In this document: piece after piece, positions 36,092-45,369 of the stretch
Numbering within the stretch: the first letter of the stretch is position 1
Layout: each line of letters begins with the position of its first letter
NCBI RefSeq assembly: GCF_033436665.1
Contig: NZ_JAWQFO010000002.1
Coordinates: 795,959 to 859,958 of the forward strand
Direction of reading: 5' to 3'
Source of the DNA: JAWQFO01 sp033436665
GTDB lineage: Bacteria; Pseudomonadota; Alphaproteobacteria; Rhodobacterales; Rhodobacteraceae
DNA length: 64,000 nucleotides
Position numbers and translations under genes: made by a program
Notes under the pieces: model-generated
Seen by the model: only the letters and a program-made list of their open reading frames with translations
Told to the model about the DNA's origin: nothing
The model's database searches: none

Positions 36092-37155
36092 TCGCGCAGG
36101 ACCTGCACCGCGCCGGGCTCGAAGCGCAGGCCGATCTCGGAGCCCGCACTCAGGCCCACGTCGCCCGAGGGTGGGCTTTGCAGGCGCGCGACGACCTCGG
36201 TGCCATCCTTGAGGCGGGCATGGCAATGGGTGTCGGTGCCGAAATAGACCGTGTCCGAGATCGTCGCGGGCAGGCTGCCGGTCTCGCCGGCCGGGCTCAG
36301 CCGCACCTGTTCGGGACGCACGGCCAGCGTGACCTTGCCGGTCATGTCGCCGACCTCCGCCGGGACGGTATCGCCCGAGGACAGCCGCACCGCGCCGCCC
36401 GTGACCGCGCCGTCGAGGAAATTAGTTTCGCCGATGAAGTCGGCCACGAAGCGGTTGACGGGGTGGTTGTAGATCTCGCGCGGGGCGCCGACCTGCAGGA
36501 TGTTGCCTGCCGACATCACCGCGATCCGGTCCGACATGGTCAACGCCTCTTCCTGGTCGTGGGTGACGAAGATGAAGGTGATGCCGGTCTCGGTCTGCAG
36601 GCGCTTGAGTTCACGCTGCATTTCCTTGCGCAGCTTCAGGTCCAGAGCGGACAGCGGCTCGTCGAGCAGCAGCACCTGCGGCTCGGGCGCCAGCGCCCGG
36701 GCCAGTGCCACGCGCTGCTGCTGGCCGCCGGACAGCTGGGTCGGCTTGCGGTCCGAGAAGCGTTCGAGCTGCACCAGCGCCAGCATCTTCTCGACCGCCT
36801 GCGCGACGTCCTTGCGCGACCGGCCCAGCATCTGGAGCCCGAAGGCGATGTTGTCGGCCACCGACATGTGCGGGAAAAGCGCGTAGCTCTGGAAGACGGT
36901 GTTCACGGGCCGCTTGTTCGGTGGATCGAAGGTGATGTCGCGCCCGTCGAGCAGGATGCGTCCGTCGGTCGGCGTCTCGAAGCCCGCGACAATGCGCAAG
37001 AGTGTGGTCTTGCCGCAGCCCGACGGGCCCAGCAGCGTGAAGAACTCGCCTTTGTTGATCTTGACCGAGACGTCGTCGAGGGCGCGGACGGCCTGCGCTC
37101 CGACGCCATAATCCTTGCGGGCCGACTGTGCTTCCACCGCTGCGGTCGTGGACAA
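36088..37155 (-). CDS. potA: Spermidine/putrescine ABC transporter ATPase
   Basis: About 355 residues. No ATG suits the N-terminus; a TTG at 37155 with GGGGGAG eight bases upstream gives MSTTAAVEAQSARKDYG. Motifs: Walker A GPSGCGKTT, FQSYALFPHMSV, LSGGQQQRVALARALA, LLLDEPLSALD and FVTHDQEEALTMSD, then a C-terminal TOBE regulatory domain (VTLAVRPEQVRL). First gene of the operon; its promoter lies in 37156-37333. Confidence 0.93.
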   Translation of the reverse strand: MSTTAAVEAQSARKDYGVGAQAVRALDDVSVKINKGEFFTLLGPSGCGKTTLLRIVAGFETPTDGRILLDGRDITFDPPNKRPVNTVFQSYALFPHMSVADNIAFGLQMLGRSRKDVAQAVEKMLALVQLERFSDRKPTQLSGGQQQRVALARALAPEPQVLLLDEPLSALDLKLRKEMQRELKRLQTETGITFIFVTHDQEEALTMSDRIAVMSAGNILQVGAPREIYNHPVNRFVADFIGETNFLDGAVTGGAVRLSSGDTVPAEVGDMTGKVTLAVRPEQVRLSPAGETGSLPATISDTVYFGTDTHCHARLKDGTEVVARLQSPPSGDVGLSAGSEIGLRFEPGAVQVLRE

Positions 37156-37333
37156 TGTGCGAACTCCCCCGTGTCTTTTTTTTCCTAGACACAAGCCGAT
37201 TGATCCGGCTCTGGCAAGGGTGCGCGAAGATTTCTTTGCGCGATCTCTCGACGCGTGTGTCGATGGATGAAATTGTGTCCCGAAAGGTGCCGCAGCGTCA
37301 TGCTTCGCGGCCGCGACCAAGGGGAACGTGTGG

Positions 37334-38116
37334 ATGGCCGCATCGCTGCATCTCGGGCTCTGGCAATCCGCCGGAACACCGGGCGACATAACCGCGAACT
37401 TGGCCGAGGTGCGGCGCGCGGCAGACGAGGCGGCGTCGGCGGGGGTCGAGCTTCTGGTGCTGCCGGAGTGCTTTCTGACGGGATACTTCACCGACGGAGA
37501 TGTTGCGGAAACAGCGCAACGGGTCGGGCGGCAGGTTCACGAGGATCTGGCGTCCGTCGCGGCCTCCACCGGGGTCGCGCTGGTCGTCGGAAGCTACGAA
37601 AGCGACGGCGCGCACGTGTACAACAGCGCGTTCGTGATCTTGCCGGACACCGGTCTGGCCGGAACCTACCGCAAGCGTGCGCTCTTCGGCACCTGGGAGC
37701 GCGCGGTCTTTACGCCGGGCCGCGCGCCGTTCCTGTTCGACTACAAGGGCGTCCGGATCGGCCTGAACATCTGCTACGACATCGAGTTTCCCGAGCGCGT
37801 CCGCGAACTGGCGCTTGGCGGCGCGGATGTGGTGCTGTGTCCGACGGCGGTGATGGCGCCCTACGACATGGTGCCACGGCACATCGTGCCGGCGCGCGCC
37901 TTCGAGAACCATCTTTTCGTAGCCTATGCGAACCGGATCGGGGTTGAAGGCCCTTATGCATTCATTGGCCAGAGCCGGATCGCCGACCCGCTCGGTCGGG
38001 TGTCCGCCGCCGCTGGCGCAGAGCCGGCGCTGGTGCACGCGGTGCTCGACATGGCGCTGAGAGATACAGCGCGCGCGGACTACGACTACTTATCCGACCT
38101 CGCGCATCAGGAATGA
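37334..38116 (+). CDS. carbon-nitrogen hydrolase (nitrilase superfamily amidase)
   Basis: 260 residues from the ATG at 37334, with AGGGGA about nine bases upstream; a GTG six bases earlier is the alternative. The Glu-Lys-Cys triad is visible: LPECFLTGYF, GTYRKRALFG and GLNICYDIEFPERVREL. The NICYDIEFPE form suits aliphatic amidases and RamA-like enzymes more than agmatine-pathway N-carbamoylputrescine amidase. It diverges from the polyamine transporter, so a polyamine-derived amide is a reasonable but unproven substrate. Cytosolic. Confidence 0.88.
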   Translation: MAASLHLGLWQSAGTPGDITANLAEVRRAADEAASAGVELLVLPECFLTGYFTDGDVAETAQRVGRQVHEDLASVAASTGVALVVGSYESDGAHVYNSAFVILPDTGLAGTYRKRALFGTWERAVFTPGRAPFLFDYKGVRIGLNICYDIEFPERVRELALGGADVVLCPTAVMAPYDMVPRHIVPARAFENHLFVAYANRIGVEGPYAFIGQSRIADPLGRVSAAAGAEPALVHAVLDMALRDTARADYDYLSDLAHQE

Positions 38117-38158
38117 CGGCGTCGGACTGTCGTAGGGCAGGTCACGACGGGGCGCGGA

Positions 38159-38314
38159 TCAGGTCTGCGACTGCGCCGTGCGCTTCTTGAGCTTGCCGGA
38201 GGACTTCCGCGGGAGGGTGAAATCGAGGCGTCCGGTGCGACCGGGTTTTCTTCGATCATGAAATGCGAGGCCAATCAGCCCGCCGACGAATAGCAGAAAG
38301 ACAATGTATTCCAT
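38159..38314 (-). CDS. 51-residue single-pass membrane protein
   Basis: The frame reads MEYIVFLLFVGGLIGLAFHD, then a strongly basic tail with RRKPGRTGR and KSSGKLKKR. It has one N-terminal hydrophobic helix and a positive cytosolic tail. AAGGAA precedes the start, a little far away. It resembles the many small inner-membrane peptides of bacteria. Function unknown. The remaining stretch 38315-38542 is non-coding as far as I can tell. Confidence 0.5.
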   Translation of the reverse strand: MEYIVFLLFVGGLIGLAFHDRRKPGRTGRLDFTLPRKSSGKLKKRTAQSQT

Positions 38315-38542
38315 TATGAAACTTCTTTTCCTTGAAAGAAAACCAGACCATGAAAAATGGCTACTCGAAACAAGGTTAAGGCTAGGTTAACTGCCGCCTG
38401 GGGTCAATTTACGAAATCCGTATCTTCATGTTTCCGTTCGGGAAACCACGCGAATTGCCAGAAATGAGAATTCGACCTCTGCGGGATGAATCCCGGAAAA
38501 CGACTGCAATGCAGGCAAACCGCGCCCCGGCGGCCCTAAACT

Positions 38543-39238
38543 TCAAGTAGTGACTTCGCCCAGCGGGAACCTGCCAATCTCGAGGAATTTTCCATTCGGC
38601 GCCTCGCCAAGCAGGCTCAAGGCATCGACCGCAAGCGGTTTGTAGAGCGAATCCGGCATGAGATCGCGCAACGCGGTTAGGATGTTTTCGGCGGTCGCGG
38701 AATCGATTCGCCCACTCAGGGTCAGGTGGAACGCGAAGTCGTCGAGCACGAAGGGATACCCCCAGTCCGACAGGAATTGCCGTTGTCGCGGGGACAGTCG
38801 CCCGGTTTGCCTGCGCGCGAGATCTTCCGCGTCCAGCGGCGCGCGCAACGGGTCAAGATCGCACACGACCCGCGCGGCGAGTTGGCCCAGCGGCGTGTCG
38901 GGGGCCGATCCGCCCGCCGGGCGCAGGGCCAAGAACCCGTGCCGGTAGGTTGGCGCGACATCCTCCAGAAGGACCGGAGCCAGCTCTCCCGCGAGATGCT
39001 GCACGGCCCGGCAGAGGTCGATCTCGGACACGCCTTCGGAGGGTCGGAACGGCGCCTTGAGCGTGGCGTGGAACCCGTATCTGCGCGGGGTGTGGGTCAG
39101 TTCTTCCAGGTCCAGACCCGGATAGGCGGGGTGCCGGGCGGGGCAGGCGTGGCGGGCATCCCATCCCAACCATGCCGCGCCGAAATCGGCGAGCGGGCCG
39201 GGCGGTGGCGTGAAGAAGACGGCATAACGCTGGTACAT
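38543..39238 (-). CDS. DUF1045-family protein (2H phosphoesterase-like)
   Basis: 231 residues. Opens MYQRYAVFFTPPPGPLADFG. The two H-x-T motifs of the 2H fold are RYGFHATLKAPF and DFAFHLTLSGRI, about 100 residues apart. DUF1045 proteins often sit with phosphonate-utilisation genes and are thought to act on a cyclic phosphate or nucleotide ester. No phn genes are visible here. Cytosolic, apparently a single-gene unit. The fold call is good; the reaction is not known. Confidence 0.8.
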   Translation of the reverse strand: MYQRYAVFFTPPPGPLADFGAAWLGWDARHACPARHPAYPGLDLEELTHTPRRYGFHATLKAPFRPSEGVSEIDLCRAVQHLAGELAPVLLEDVAPTYRHGFLALRPAGGSAPDTPLGQLAARVVCDLDPLRAPLDAEDLARRQTGRLSPRQRQFLSDWGYPFVLDDFAFHLTLSGRIDSATAENILTALRDLMPDSLYKPLAVDALSLLGEAPNGKFLEIGRFPLGEVTT

Positions 39239-39318
39239 GGGCGGCCCCGAATGCGGAAACTCGGCCCCCCACTAGTCCCGGCGTGCGCGCTAAACAAGCA
39301 CCGAAGGGGCGCCCGCGC

Positions 39319-40014
39319 TCAGACCGAAACGCGCGAGAGCAGGTCGGCCTTGGCGACCGACTCCTTGCCTTGCGTGAAGGCGACCGCGCCGCGGTTCAGG
39401 ACATAGAAGTGATCGGCGAGGTCGTAGGCGAAGTCGAAATACTGCTCGACCAGCACGATCGCCATGTCGCCACGCTCGCGCAGCCGCGCGATGACCCGCC
39501 CGATCTGCTGGATCACGTTGGGCTGGATGCCCTCGGTCGGCTCGTCGAGCAGCAGCACGCGCGGGCCGGTGACCAGCGCGCGGCCGATGGCCAGCTGCTG
39601 CTGCTGGCCGCCCGAAAGATCGCCGCCGCGCCGGTGGCGCATCTCGGCAAGCACAGGGAAGAGTCCGAAGATCTCGTCGGGAACCGTGCGCCGATCGCCA
39701 TCGAGGCAGGCGAACCCGGTTTCGAGATTCTCCATCACGGTGAGCATCGGAAAGATCTCGCGGCCCTGCGGCACGTAGGCGATGCCGGCGCGGGCGGCGG
39801 CGAAGGCCGAGGGGTGGCCAAGATCGCGACCATCGAGGCTGATCCTGCCCTCGGCGAAGGGGTGACGCCCGGCAATGGCCCGCATCAGGCTGGTCTTGCC
39901 GACACCGTTGGTGCCCATGACGGCGGTGATACGTCCGGTCGCGGCGACAAGGTCGATGCCGTTCAGGATCTGGCTCTGGCCGTATTTCAGGGTCAGCCCT
40001 TGGGTCTTCAGCAT
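39319..40014 (-). CDS. urtE: Urea ABC transporter ATPase UrtE
   Basis: 231 residues. LivF-type ATPase: GTNGVGKTSLMRAIAGRHP, YVPQGREIFPMLTVMENL, LSGGQQQQLAIGRAL, LLLDEPTEGIQPNVI and VEQYFDFAYDLADHF. The EGIQPNVIQQI and EQYFDFA wording is characteristic of UrtE among branched-chain-type ATPases. It starts one base after the urtD stop. Last gene of urtABCDE. Confidence 0.93.
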   Translation of the reverse strand: MLKTQGLTLKYGQSQILNGIDLVAATGRITAVMGTNGVGKTSLMRAIAGRHPFAEGRISLDGRDLGHPSAFAAARAGIAYVPQGREIFPMLTVMENLETGFACLDGDRRTVPDEIFGLFPVLAEMRHRRGGDLSGGQQQQLAIGRALVTGPRVLLLDEPTEGIQPNVIQQIGRVIARLRERGDMAIVLVEQYFDFAYDLADHFYVLNRGAVAFTQGKESVAKADLLSRVSV

Positions 40015-40015
40015 G

Positions 40016-40753
40016 TCAGCGTCCCAGGTAGACGTCGATGACGTCGCGGTTCTTGGTCACGTGGTCGAGGCTGCCCTCGGCCAGCACCGACCCTTCGTGC
40101 AGCACGGTGACCTTGCAATCGAGCCGGCGCACGAACTCCATGTCATGCTCGACCACCACGACGGCACGGGTTTTCGCGGCGCGGCGCAACAGGTCGGTCG
40201 TGTGCTCACGTTCAACCGGGGTCATGCCGGCGGCGGGTTCATCGACCAGCAGCAGGCGCGGTTCCTGTGCCAGCAGCATGCCGATCTCAAGCCATTGCTT
40301 CTGGCCGTGGCTGAGCTCTCCCGACGGCCGGTCGAGCTGGTCGTCCAGACCGATCTCCTCGGCGATCTCGATCATGCGCCCGCGGGCATCGTTGCCGCGT
40401 CGGAACAGGACGGCGAAGGGGGTACGGGGATTGCGCAGCGCCATGGTCAGGTTCTCGGCCACGGTCTGGGCCTCGAAGACCGTGGGTTTCTGGAACTTGC
40501 GGCCGATGCCGGCCTGCGCGATGGCGCTCTCGCTCATGCCCAGCAGCGAGACGGATTTTTCGCCCCACAGCACGTGGCCGCTGTCGGGACGCGTCTTGCC
40601 GGTCACGATATCCATGAAGGTGGTCTTTCCGGCCCCGTTCGGGCCGATCACCGCGCGCAGCTCGGGATCGGCGATCTGGAAGGACAGGTTGTTGATGGCG
40701 CGGAAGCCGTCGAAGCTGACCGAGACGCCCGAGACCTCGAGAAGCGTGCTCAT
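40016..40753 (-). CDS. urtD: Urea ABC transporter ATPase UrtD
   Basis: 245 residues. LivG-type ATPase: VSVSFDGFRAINNLSF, GPNGAGKTTFMDIVTGKTRP, GRKFQKPTVFEAQTVAENL, LSHGQKQWLEIGMLLAQEP and VVEHDMEFVR. SHGQKQWLEIGM is a UrtD hallmark. The ATG overlaps the urtC stop (ATGA). Confidence 0.94.
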   Translation of the reverse strand: MSTLLEVSGVSVSFDGFRAINNLSFQIADPELRAVIGPNGAGKTTFMDIVTGKTRPDSGHVLWGEKSVSLLGMSESAIAQAGIGRKFQKPTVFEAQTVAENLTMALRNPRTPFAVLFRRGNDARGRMIEIAEEIGLDDQLDRPSGELSHGQKQWLEIGMLLAQEPRLLLVDEPAAGMTPVEREHTTDLLRRAAKTRAVVVVEHDMEFVRRLDCKVTVLHEGSVLAEGSLDHVTKNRDVIDVYLGR

Positions 40754-41982
40754 GTCGGTTTGCCCTCTTCCTGGCGCCAGCTTCCCTTGTCTGGGCCGTA
40801 GTCTCCCTGCCGCGCGTCATAGCCGCGGCGCGGGATCAGGTCGAAGAGGCCGCCGATCCCCTTGGGGAAAAAGAGGGTGACGGCGACGAAGGTGAGGCCC
40901 AGCAGGACCAGCCACCAGTCGGTCCAGCGGATCGTGTAGAAGCCGAGGTCGATATCGGGCGCGGCACCGCCGGTGAACCATGACGACAGCAGCGACACCA
41001 GCGCCGCGCCGATCACGGCGCCATAAAGCCGTCCGCGGCCGCCGATGGCGACCCAGACCGCGAGGTAGATTGAGGCGATGGGCGCGATCTCGGCCGGATT
41101 GATGATGCCGGCCTGCGGGTAATAGAGCGCGCCCGCGATGCCGGCGACCACGGCTGTGATTGTGAAGACGAAGAGCTTGTAGTGCTCGACGTGGTAGCCG
41201 AGGAAACGCACGCGCGCCTCGTTGTCGCGGATCGCGCGGATCACCGAACCCATCTTGCCCGAGACGATCCAGGCGAAAAAGACGTAGCCCGCGCCGAGCG
41301 CCAGCGCCGAAGCCCAGAAGAACCACAGCGACAGTGTCGCCTGACCGACGTGGTCGAGGCCGGGAATGTTCTGCAGCCCTGAGAGGCCGTTGTTGCCGCG
41401 TAGCCCGCTGTCGTTCTGGAAGAGATAGAGCGAAAGCGCGAGCGTCATCGCCTGGGTCAGGATCGACAGGTAGACCCCCGTGACCCGGCTGCGGAAGGCC
41501 AGCCAGCCAAAGACGAAGGCGAGCAGGCCAGGGACCAGAACAGCCGCGAGAAGTTGCAGGGCGAGGCTGTCGGCGACAGCCCAGAGCGCGGGAAACTCGG
41601 ACGATCCCACGACGCCGAAGATTTGCGTGCCGATGGCGGCCTCGATCTCTTGCGGCGTCGCGGGCAGAGGCTGGGCGGCGAGCGAGGTGGCGACGATCTG
41701 CTCGGTTCGCGCGTACATCAGCCACATGCCGATGGCGTAGCCGCCAATGCCGAAGAAGGCGAAGTGCCCCAGGCTCAGGATGCCGCAGTAGCCCCAGACG
41801 ACGTCCATCGCCACGGCAACAAGGCAAAGGCAGAGCGTTTTGCCGAGGGTCTTGAGGAACGAGGTCGAGACCAGTCCGAGCCCAAGGCTCTGGCTCAGCA
41901 CGGTCACGGTGAGGGTGAAGAGCGCCAGCGCAAGCAGGAACCACAGGACGGATGGATTGCGCGCGATGAAACTGCCGGTCAC
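40750..41982 (-). CDS. urtC: Urea ABC transporter permease UrtC
   Basis: About 410 residues from a GTG at 41982 with GGGGAG eight bases upstream; the longer open frame runs through the palindromic spacer and is not used. LivM-type permease: VVWGYCGILSLGHFAFFGIGG (approximate), SLYLFQNDSGLRGNNGLSGL, RAIRDNEARVRFLGY and INPAEIAPIASIYLAVWVAI. About ten helices. Pairs with UrtB. Confidence 0.93.
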   Translation of the reverse strand: MTGSFIARNPSVLWFLLALALFTLTVTVLSQSLGLGLVSTSFLKTLGKTLCLCLVAVAMDVVWGYCGILSLGHFAFFGIGGYAIGMWLMYARTEQIVATSLAAQPLPATPQEIEAAIGTQIFGVVGSSEFPALWAVADSLALQLLAAVLVPGLLAFVFGWLAFRSRVTGVYLSILTQAMTLALSLYLFQNDSGLRGNNGLSGLQNIPGLDHVGQATLSLWFFWASALALGAGYVFFAWIVSGKMGSVIRAIRDNEARVRFLGYHVEHYKLFVFTITAVVAGIAGALYYPQAGIINPAEIAPIASIYLAVWVAIGGRGRLYGAVIGAALVSLLSSWFTGGAAPDIDLGFYTIRWTDWWLVLLGLTFVAVTLFFPKGIGGLFDLIPRRGYDARQGDYGPDKGSWRQEEGKPT

Positions 41983-41999
41983 GTCGGTGTCTCCCCGGA

Positions 42000-42045
42000 C
42001 CCGGAATTTTCGAAGATTCCGGGCCGCATTTTTGCAAAAATGCGG
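42000..42045. repeat. tandem palindromes between urtB and urtC
   Basis: CCCGGAAT...ATTCCGGG (42000-42023) is a 24-base near-palindrome. The next 22 bases (42024-42045), with arms CCGCATTTTTG and CAAAAATGCGG, form a perfect palindrome. Side by side they form two hairpins. They may stabilise or attenuate the transcript, or belong to a dispersed palindromic repeat family. Confidence 0.65.
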
Positions 42046-42065
42046 GTCTGGTTGCGAGGCATGCG

Positions 42066-44006
42066 TCAGTCCCCCGCCGCGCGACCCTTGAGGGCGACGA
42101 TGCCCTTGGGCCGGAACTGGATGAAGAGGATCACGAAGAGGATCATGTAGGTCTGCGCCGCCAGCGTGTTGGACGGGTTGAACCACTCGATGCCCTTCTG
42201 GGTAAAGCCGATCAGCGACGCGCCTGCGAGCGTGCCCCAGACGTTGCCGACGCCGCCCACGACCACGGTCATGAAGCTTTGCACGATATAATCGCCGCCC
42301 ATCTCGGAGGTGACCTTGGCGTAAAGCCCGATGGCCACGCCGGCGATGCCCGCGATGCCCGAGCCGAGCCCGAAGGTCAGCATGTTGATCCGGTCGGGAT
42401 TGATGCCCATCGAGGCCGCCATGCCGGGGTTCTGGGTCACGGCGCGGACCTCGAGACCAAGCCTTGTGCGGCGCAGGATGAACAGGATCAGCCCCAGGAA
42501 GATCAGCGCCAGGAAAAAGATCGCGATACGAATGTAGCTGATCGAGACCACATCGTTGAGCACCCAGGCGCCGTCGAGCCAGCCGGGTGATGTCAGAGGC
42601 CGCGCCTGGGTTCCGAAGACGTTCTTGGCCAGCTGCTGCAGGGCGATCGAGATACCGAAGGTCGCAAGCAGTGTTTCGAGCGGGCGATGGTAGAGCCAGC
42701 GGATCACCAGCCGTTCCAGGGCCACGCCGGCCCCGAAGGTCACCGCGAAGGCGACCGGCAGGGCGACGATGATCGAGATGGTGTAGTCCGGGATGATCTG
42801 CTGGATCACGTAACCGGTGTAAGCACCCATCATGATGAACTCGCCGTGGGCCATATTGATCACCCCCATGACACCGAAGGTGATGGCAAGACCGATTGCG
42901 GCGAGAAAGTAGATCGACGCCAGCGACAGCGCGTCGAGCGAGATGTCGGCGAACTGGTTGAAGGCGAGGCGGGTCGAGATCTCGCGCATCGAGGCGCGCG
43001 CGGCGTCCGTCACGGCGGCGTCCGCCTCGTCGTAGGCGACGTAGAAAGTGTGTGCCTCGGCGGCGGCCGCGCGGTCCTCTTCGGGCACGAAGGGATCGGC
43101 ATTGCCGGCCTCCGCCAGGCGCGCGTAGGCCCCGGCGCGCCCCTCTTCGGTATCGAGCGTGGCGACGTCGATCCCCGCGATCCGACCTGCGTCGATGTTG
43201 GCGACCAGCGCTGCGTCGCGCGCGTCACGGGTAATCGTGGTTGGTGCAAGATCGGCGTCGACGAGGCGCTGGTAGGCGTCTTCGACGCTGATGTCGGTGC
43301 CGGGGTCGAGCGTGCTGGCGAGGTTGGTGTCGGCGGGAACCTCGCGAGCCACCGCTTCGCGGGTGCTCAGGATCTGGTTCAGCACCGCGCGGGCCTCGAC
43401 GCTGAGATTGCCCGACAGGCTTTCGATCGCCGCGATGCGCGCCTGCGGGTCGGGATCGAAGCGCGCGGTAAGCTGGCGTTCGAGGTCGGTCTTGCGCGCC
43501 AGCAACGCCGGGTCGCTTTCCACCGTGATCGAGGCGCGCAACGGTTCAAGCTGGTCGGGTTCGGGGCGGCGGGCCAGCGACTCGACCGCATCGCGACGTC
43601 GCGCGGTGTCGGGATCGGAAAGCAGGAACTGGACGAGCGCCGTGCCGATCACGCGCCGCACGCCCGCGTTGGGCCGGATTTCGGTATAGCCGGCCTTGGG
43701 TTCCGAGCCGAGGTCGTCGCCGGTGTCGACATCGCGCAGAGCGACGTCGTCGCCCGACGCGGCGGCGTAGAAGAACAGCCCGTCCGCATCGCGCTGCCAG
43801 ACGCCCTTGTCGCGCCAGGCCACGAGGAAATCGGGTACGCCAGGCAGGCCAGATGCGGCGAGATCCGCAATCACCGCGTCGACCGTGCTGCGCGAGGGCT
43901 TGGCAATAGCGGCGGCATTGTCCTGCAGTACGTCCTGCAGGCTTTGAGCGGCGGCCCCGAAGGCAAGCCAGCAGGCCGCCAGGGTCGTCAGGACGGTTCG
44001 CAACAT
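42066..44006 (-). CDS. urtB: Urea ABC transporter permease UrtB with long periplasmic N-terminal domain
   Basis: 646 residues. A signal peptide (MLRTVLTTLAACWLAFGAAAQ) leads about 320 residues of helical, Ala/Asp-rich periplasmic domain. The LivH-type permease follows from about residue 345: GLAITFGVMGVINMAHGEFIMMGAY, RPLETLLATFGISIALQQ and GLGSGIAGIAGVAIG. The extended N-terminus is known for proteobacterial UrtB; its HEAT-like content suggests docking of UrtA. The AHGEF sequence supports the urea family. Confidence 0.93.
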   Translation of the reverse strand: MLRTVLTTLAACWLAFGAAAQSLQDVLQDNAAAIAKPSRSTVDAVIADLAASGLPGVPDFLVAWRDKGVWQRDADGLFFYAAASGDDVALRDVDTGDDLGSEPKAGYTEIRPNAGVRRVIGTALVQFLLSDPDTARRRDAVESLARRPEPDQLEPLRASITVESDPALLARKTDLERQLTARFDPDPQARIAAIESLSGNLSVEARAVLNQILSTREAVAREVPADTNLASTLDPGTDISVEDAYQRLVDADLAPTTITRDARDAALVANIDAGRIAGIDVATLDTEEGRAGAYARLAEAGNADPFVPEEDRAAAAEAHTFYVAYDEADAAVTDAARASMREISTRLAFNQFADISLDALSLASIYFLAAIGLAITFGVMGVINMAHGEFIMMGAYTGYVIQQIIPDYTISIIVALPVAFAVTFGAGVALERLVIRWLYHRPLETLLATFGISIALQQLAKNVFGTQARPLTSPGWLDGAWVLNDVVSISYIRIAIFFLALIFLGLILFILRRTRLGLEVRAVTQNPGMAASMGINPDRINMLTFGLGSGIAGIAGVAIGLYAKVTSEMGGDYIVQSFMTVVVGGVGNVWGTLAGASLIGFTQKGIEWFNPSNTLAAQTYMILFVILFIQFRPKGIVALKGRAAGD

Positions 44007-44038
44007 CCGGGTCAGGTCTTTCTCTGGGGCCGGGAGAG

Positions 44039-44060
44039 AAGGGGGCGCGGACGCCCCCTT
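44039..44060. promoter_or_regulatory. GC hairpin between urtA and urtB
   Basis: AAGGGGGCG (44039-44047) and CGCCCCCTT (44052-44060) form a perfect nine-base stem with a four-base loop, 20 bases past the urtA stop. Such hairpins after binding-protein genes usually protect the upstream mRNA and reduce read-through, giving more UrtA than permease. Confidence 0.6.
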
Positions 44061-44079
44061 CGTGCCGGGATGGGCCCGG

Positions 44080-45369
44080 TCAGTAGTTCGAGGTCAGCTG
44101 CACACAGACCTTGGTGTCCATGTTGTACATCCCGCAGCCGAGATCCTTCCAATCGGAGGTCAGAACCTTGCTTTCCGGCAGGAAGTCGGTCCAGGCATCG
44201 CCCGGCACCGGGTCGGTCTGGCTGATGATGTCGAACTGGCCATCGGCCTGGATCTCGCCGATCAGCACCGGCTTGGACAGGTGATGGTTCGGCAGCATCT
44301 CCGCCGTGCCGCCCGTCAGGTTCGGGAAGGTCTGGCCGTACATGGCGTCACGCACCGCGTCGACCTCGGTGGTTCCGGCCTGCTCGACGGCCTGTGCCCA
44401 CATGTTGAAGCCGATGTAATGGGCTTCCATCGGGTCGTTGGTCACCCGCGCCTCGTCGCCGATGAAGGCGTGCCACTTCTCGATGAAAGCGGCGTTTTCC
44501 GGCGTGTCGGCGGACATGAAGTAGTTCCAGGCCGCGAGATGGCCGACGAGGTTCGATGTGTCGAGGCCCGAAAGCTCTTCTTCCCCGACCGAAAATGCCA
44601 CGACCGGCAGATCCTCGGCATTCACGCCCGCGGCGGCGAGTTCCTTGTAAAAGCCGATGTTGGCATCGCCATTGATCGTCGAGATCACGCCCACCGGTTT
44701 GCCGTCCGCGCCGAGACCCACGACGTCCGAGACGATCGTGGCCCAGTCGGAATGTCCGAAGGGCGTGTAGTTGACGAAGATGTCCTCTTTCGCGATGCCC
44801 TTTTCCTGCAGGTAGGATTCAAGGATGTTGTTGGTCGTGCGCGGATAGACGTAATCGGTGCCGAGCAGCGCGAATTTCTCGATGCCCAGTTCCTCGAGGA
44901 AATAGTCCACTGCCGGGATCGCCTGCTGGTTCGGCGCGGCTCCGGTATAGAACACGTTCTTCGAGCTTTCCTCGCCCTCGTATTGCACGGGGTAGAACAG
45001 CAGCCCGTTCAGTTCCTCGATCACCGGCAGCACCGACTTGCGGCTGACGCTCGTCCAGTTGCCGAAGATCACGTCGACGTTCTGCACGGTCAGCAGTTCG
45101 CGCGCCTTCTCGGCGAAGAGCGGCCAGTCCGAGGCCGGGTCGACCACGACGGCTTCGAGTTCGCAGCCGAGCAGCCCGCCCTTGGCGTTCTGGTCCTCCA
45201 CCAGCATCAGCATGGTGTCCTTCAGCGTCGTCTCGGAAATGGCCATCGTGCCGGACAGCGAGTGCAGGACACCGACCTTGATCGGGCAATCCTGCGCGGC
45301 AGCGGCGCCGGCAGACAGAAGCAGGCCGAGCGCGGTGGCTCCGGCGAGGCGATTGATGTTGGATTTCAC
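44080..45369 (-). CDS. urtA: Urea ABC transporter substrate-binding protein UrtA
   Basis: About 429 residues from a GTG at 45369 (MKSNINRLAGATALGLLLS signal peptide). UrtA hallmarks: IKVGVLHSLSGTMAISET, NWTSVSRKSVLPVIEELNGLL (approximate), FYPVQYEGEESSKNVFYTGA and FLLGTDYVYPRTTNNI-like segments. It binds urea in the periplasm. First gene of urtABCDE. No urease genes are in the window; they are expected elsewhere. Confidence 0.95.
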   Translation of the reverse strand: MKSNINRLAGATALGLLLSAGAAAAQDCPIKVGVLHSLSGTMAISETTLKDTMLMLVEDQNAKGGLLGCELEAVVVDPASDWPLFAEKARELLTVQNVDVIFGNWTSVSRKSVLPVIEELNGLLFYPVQYEGEESSKNVFYTGAAPNQQAIPAVDYFLEELGIEKFALLGTDYVYPRTTNNILESYLQEKGIAKEDIFVNYTPFGHSDWATIVSDVVGLGADGKPVGVISTINGDANIGFYKELAAAGVNAEDLPVVAFSVGEEELSGLDTSNLVGHLAAWNYFMSADTPENAAFIEKWHAFIGDEARVTNDPMEAHYIGFNMWAQAVEQAGTTEVDAVRDAMYGQTFPNLTGGTAEMLPNHHLSKPVLIGEIQADGQFDIISQTDPVPGDAWTDFLPESKVLTSDWKDLGCGMYNMDTKVCVQLTSNY

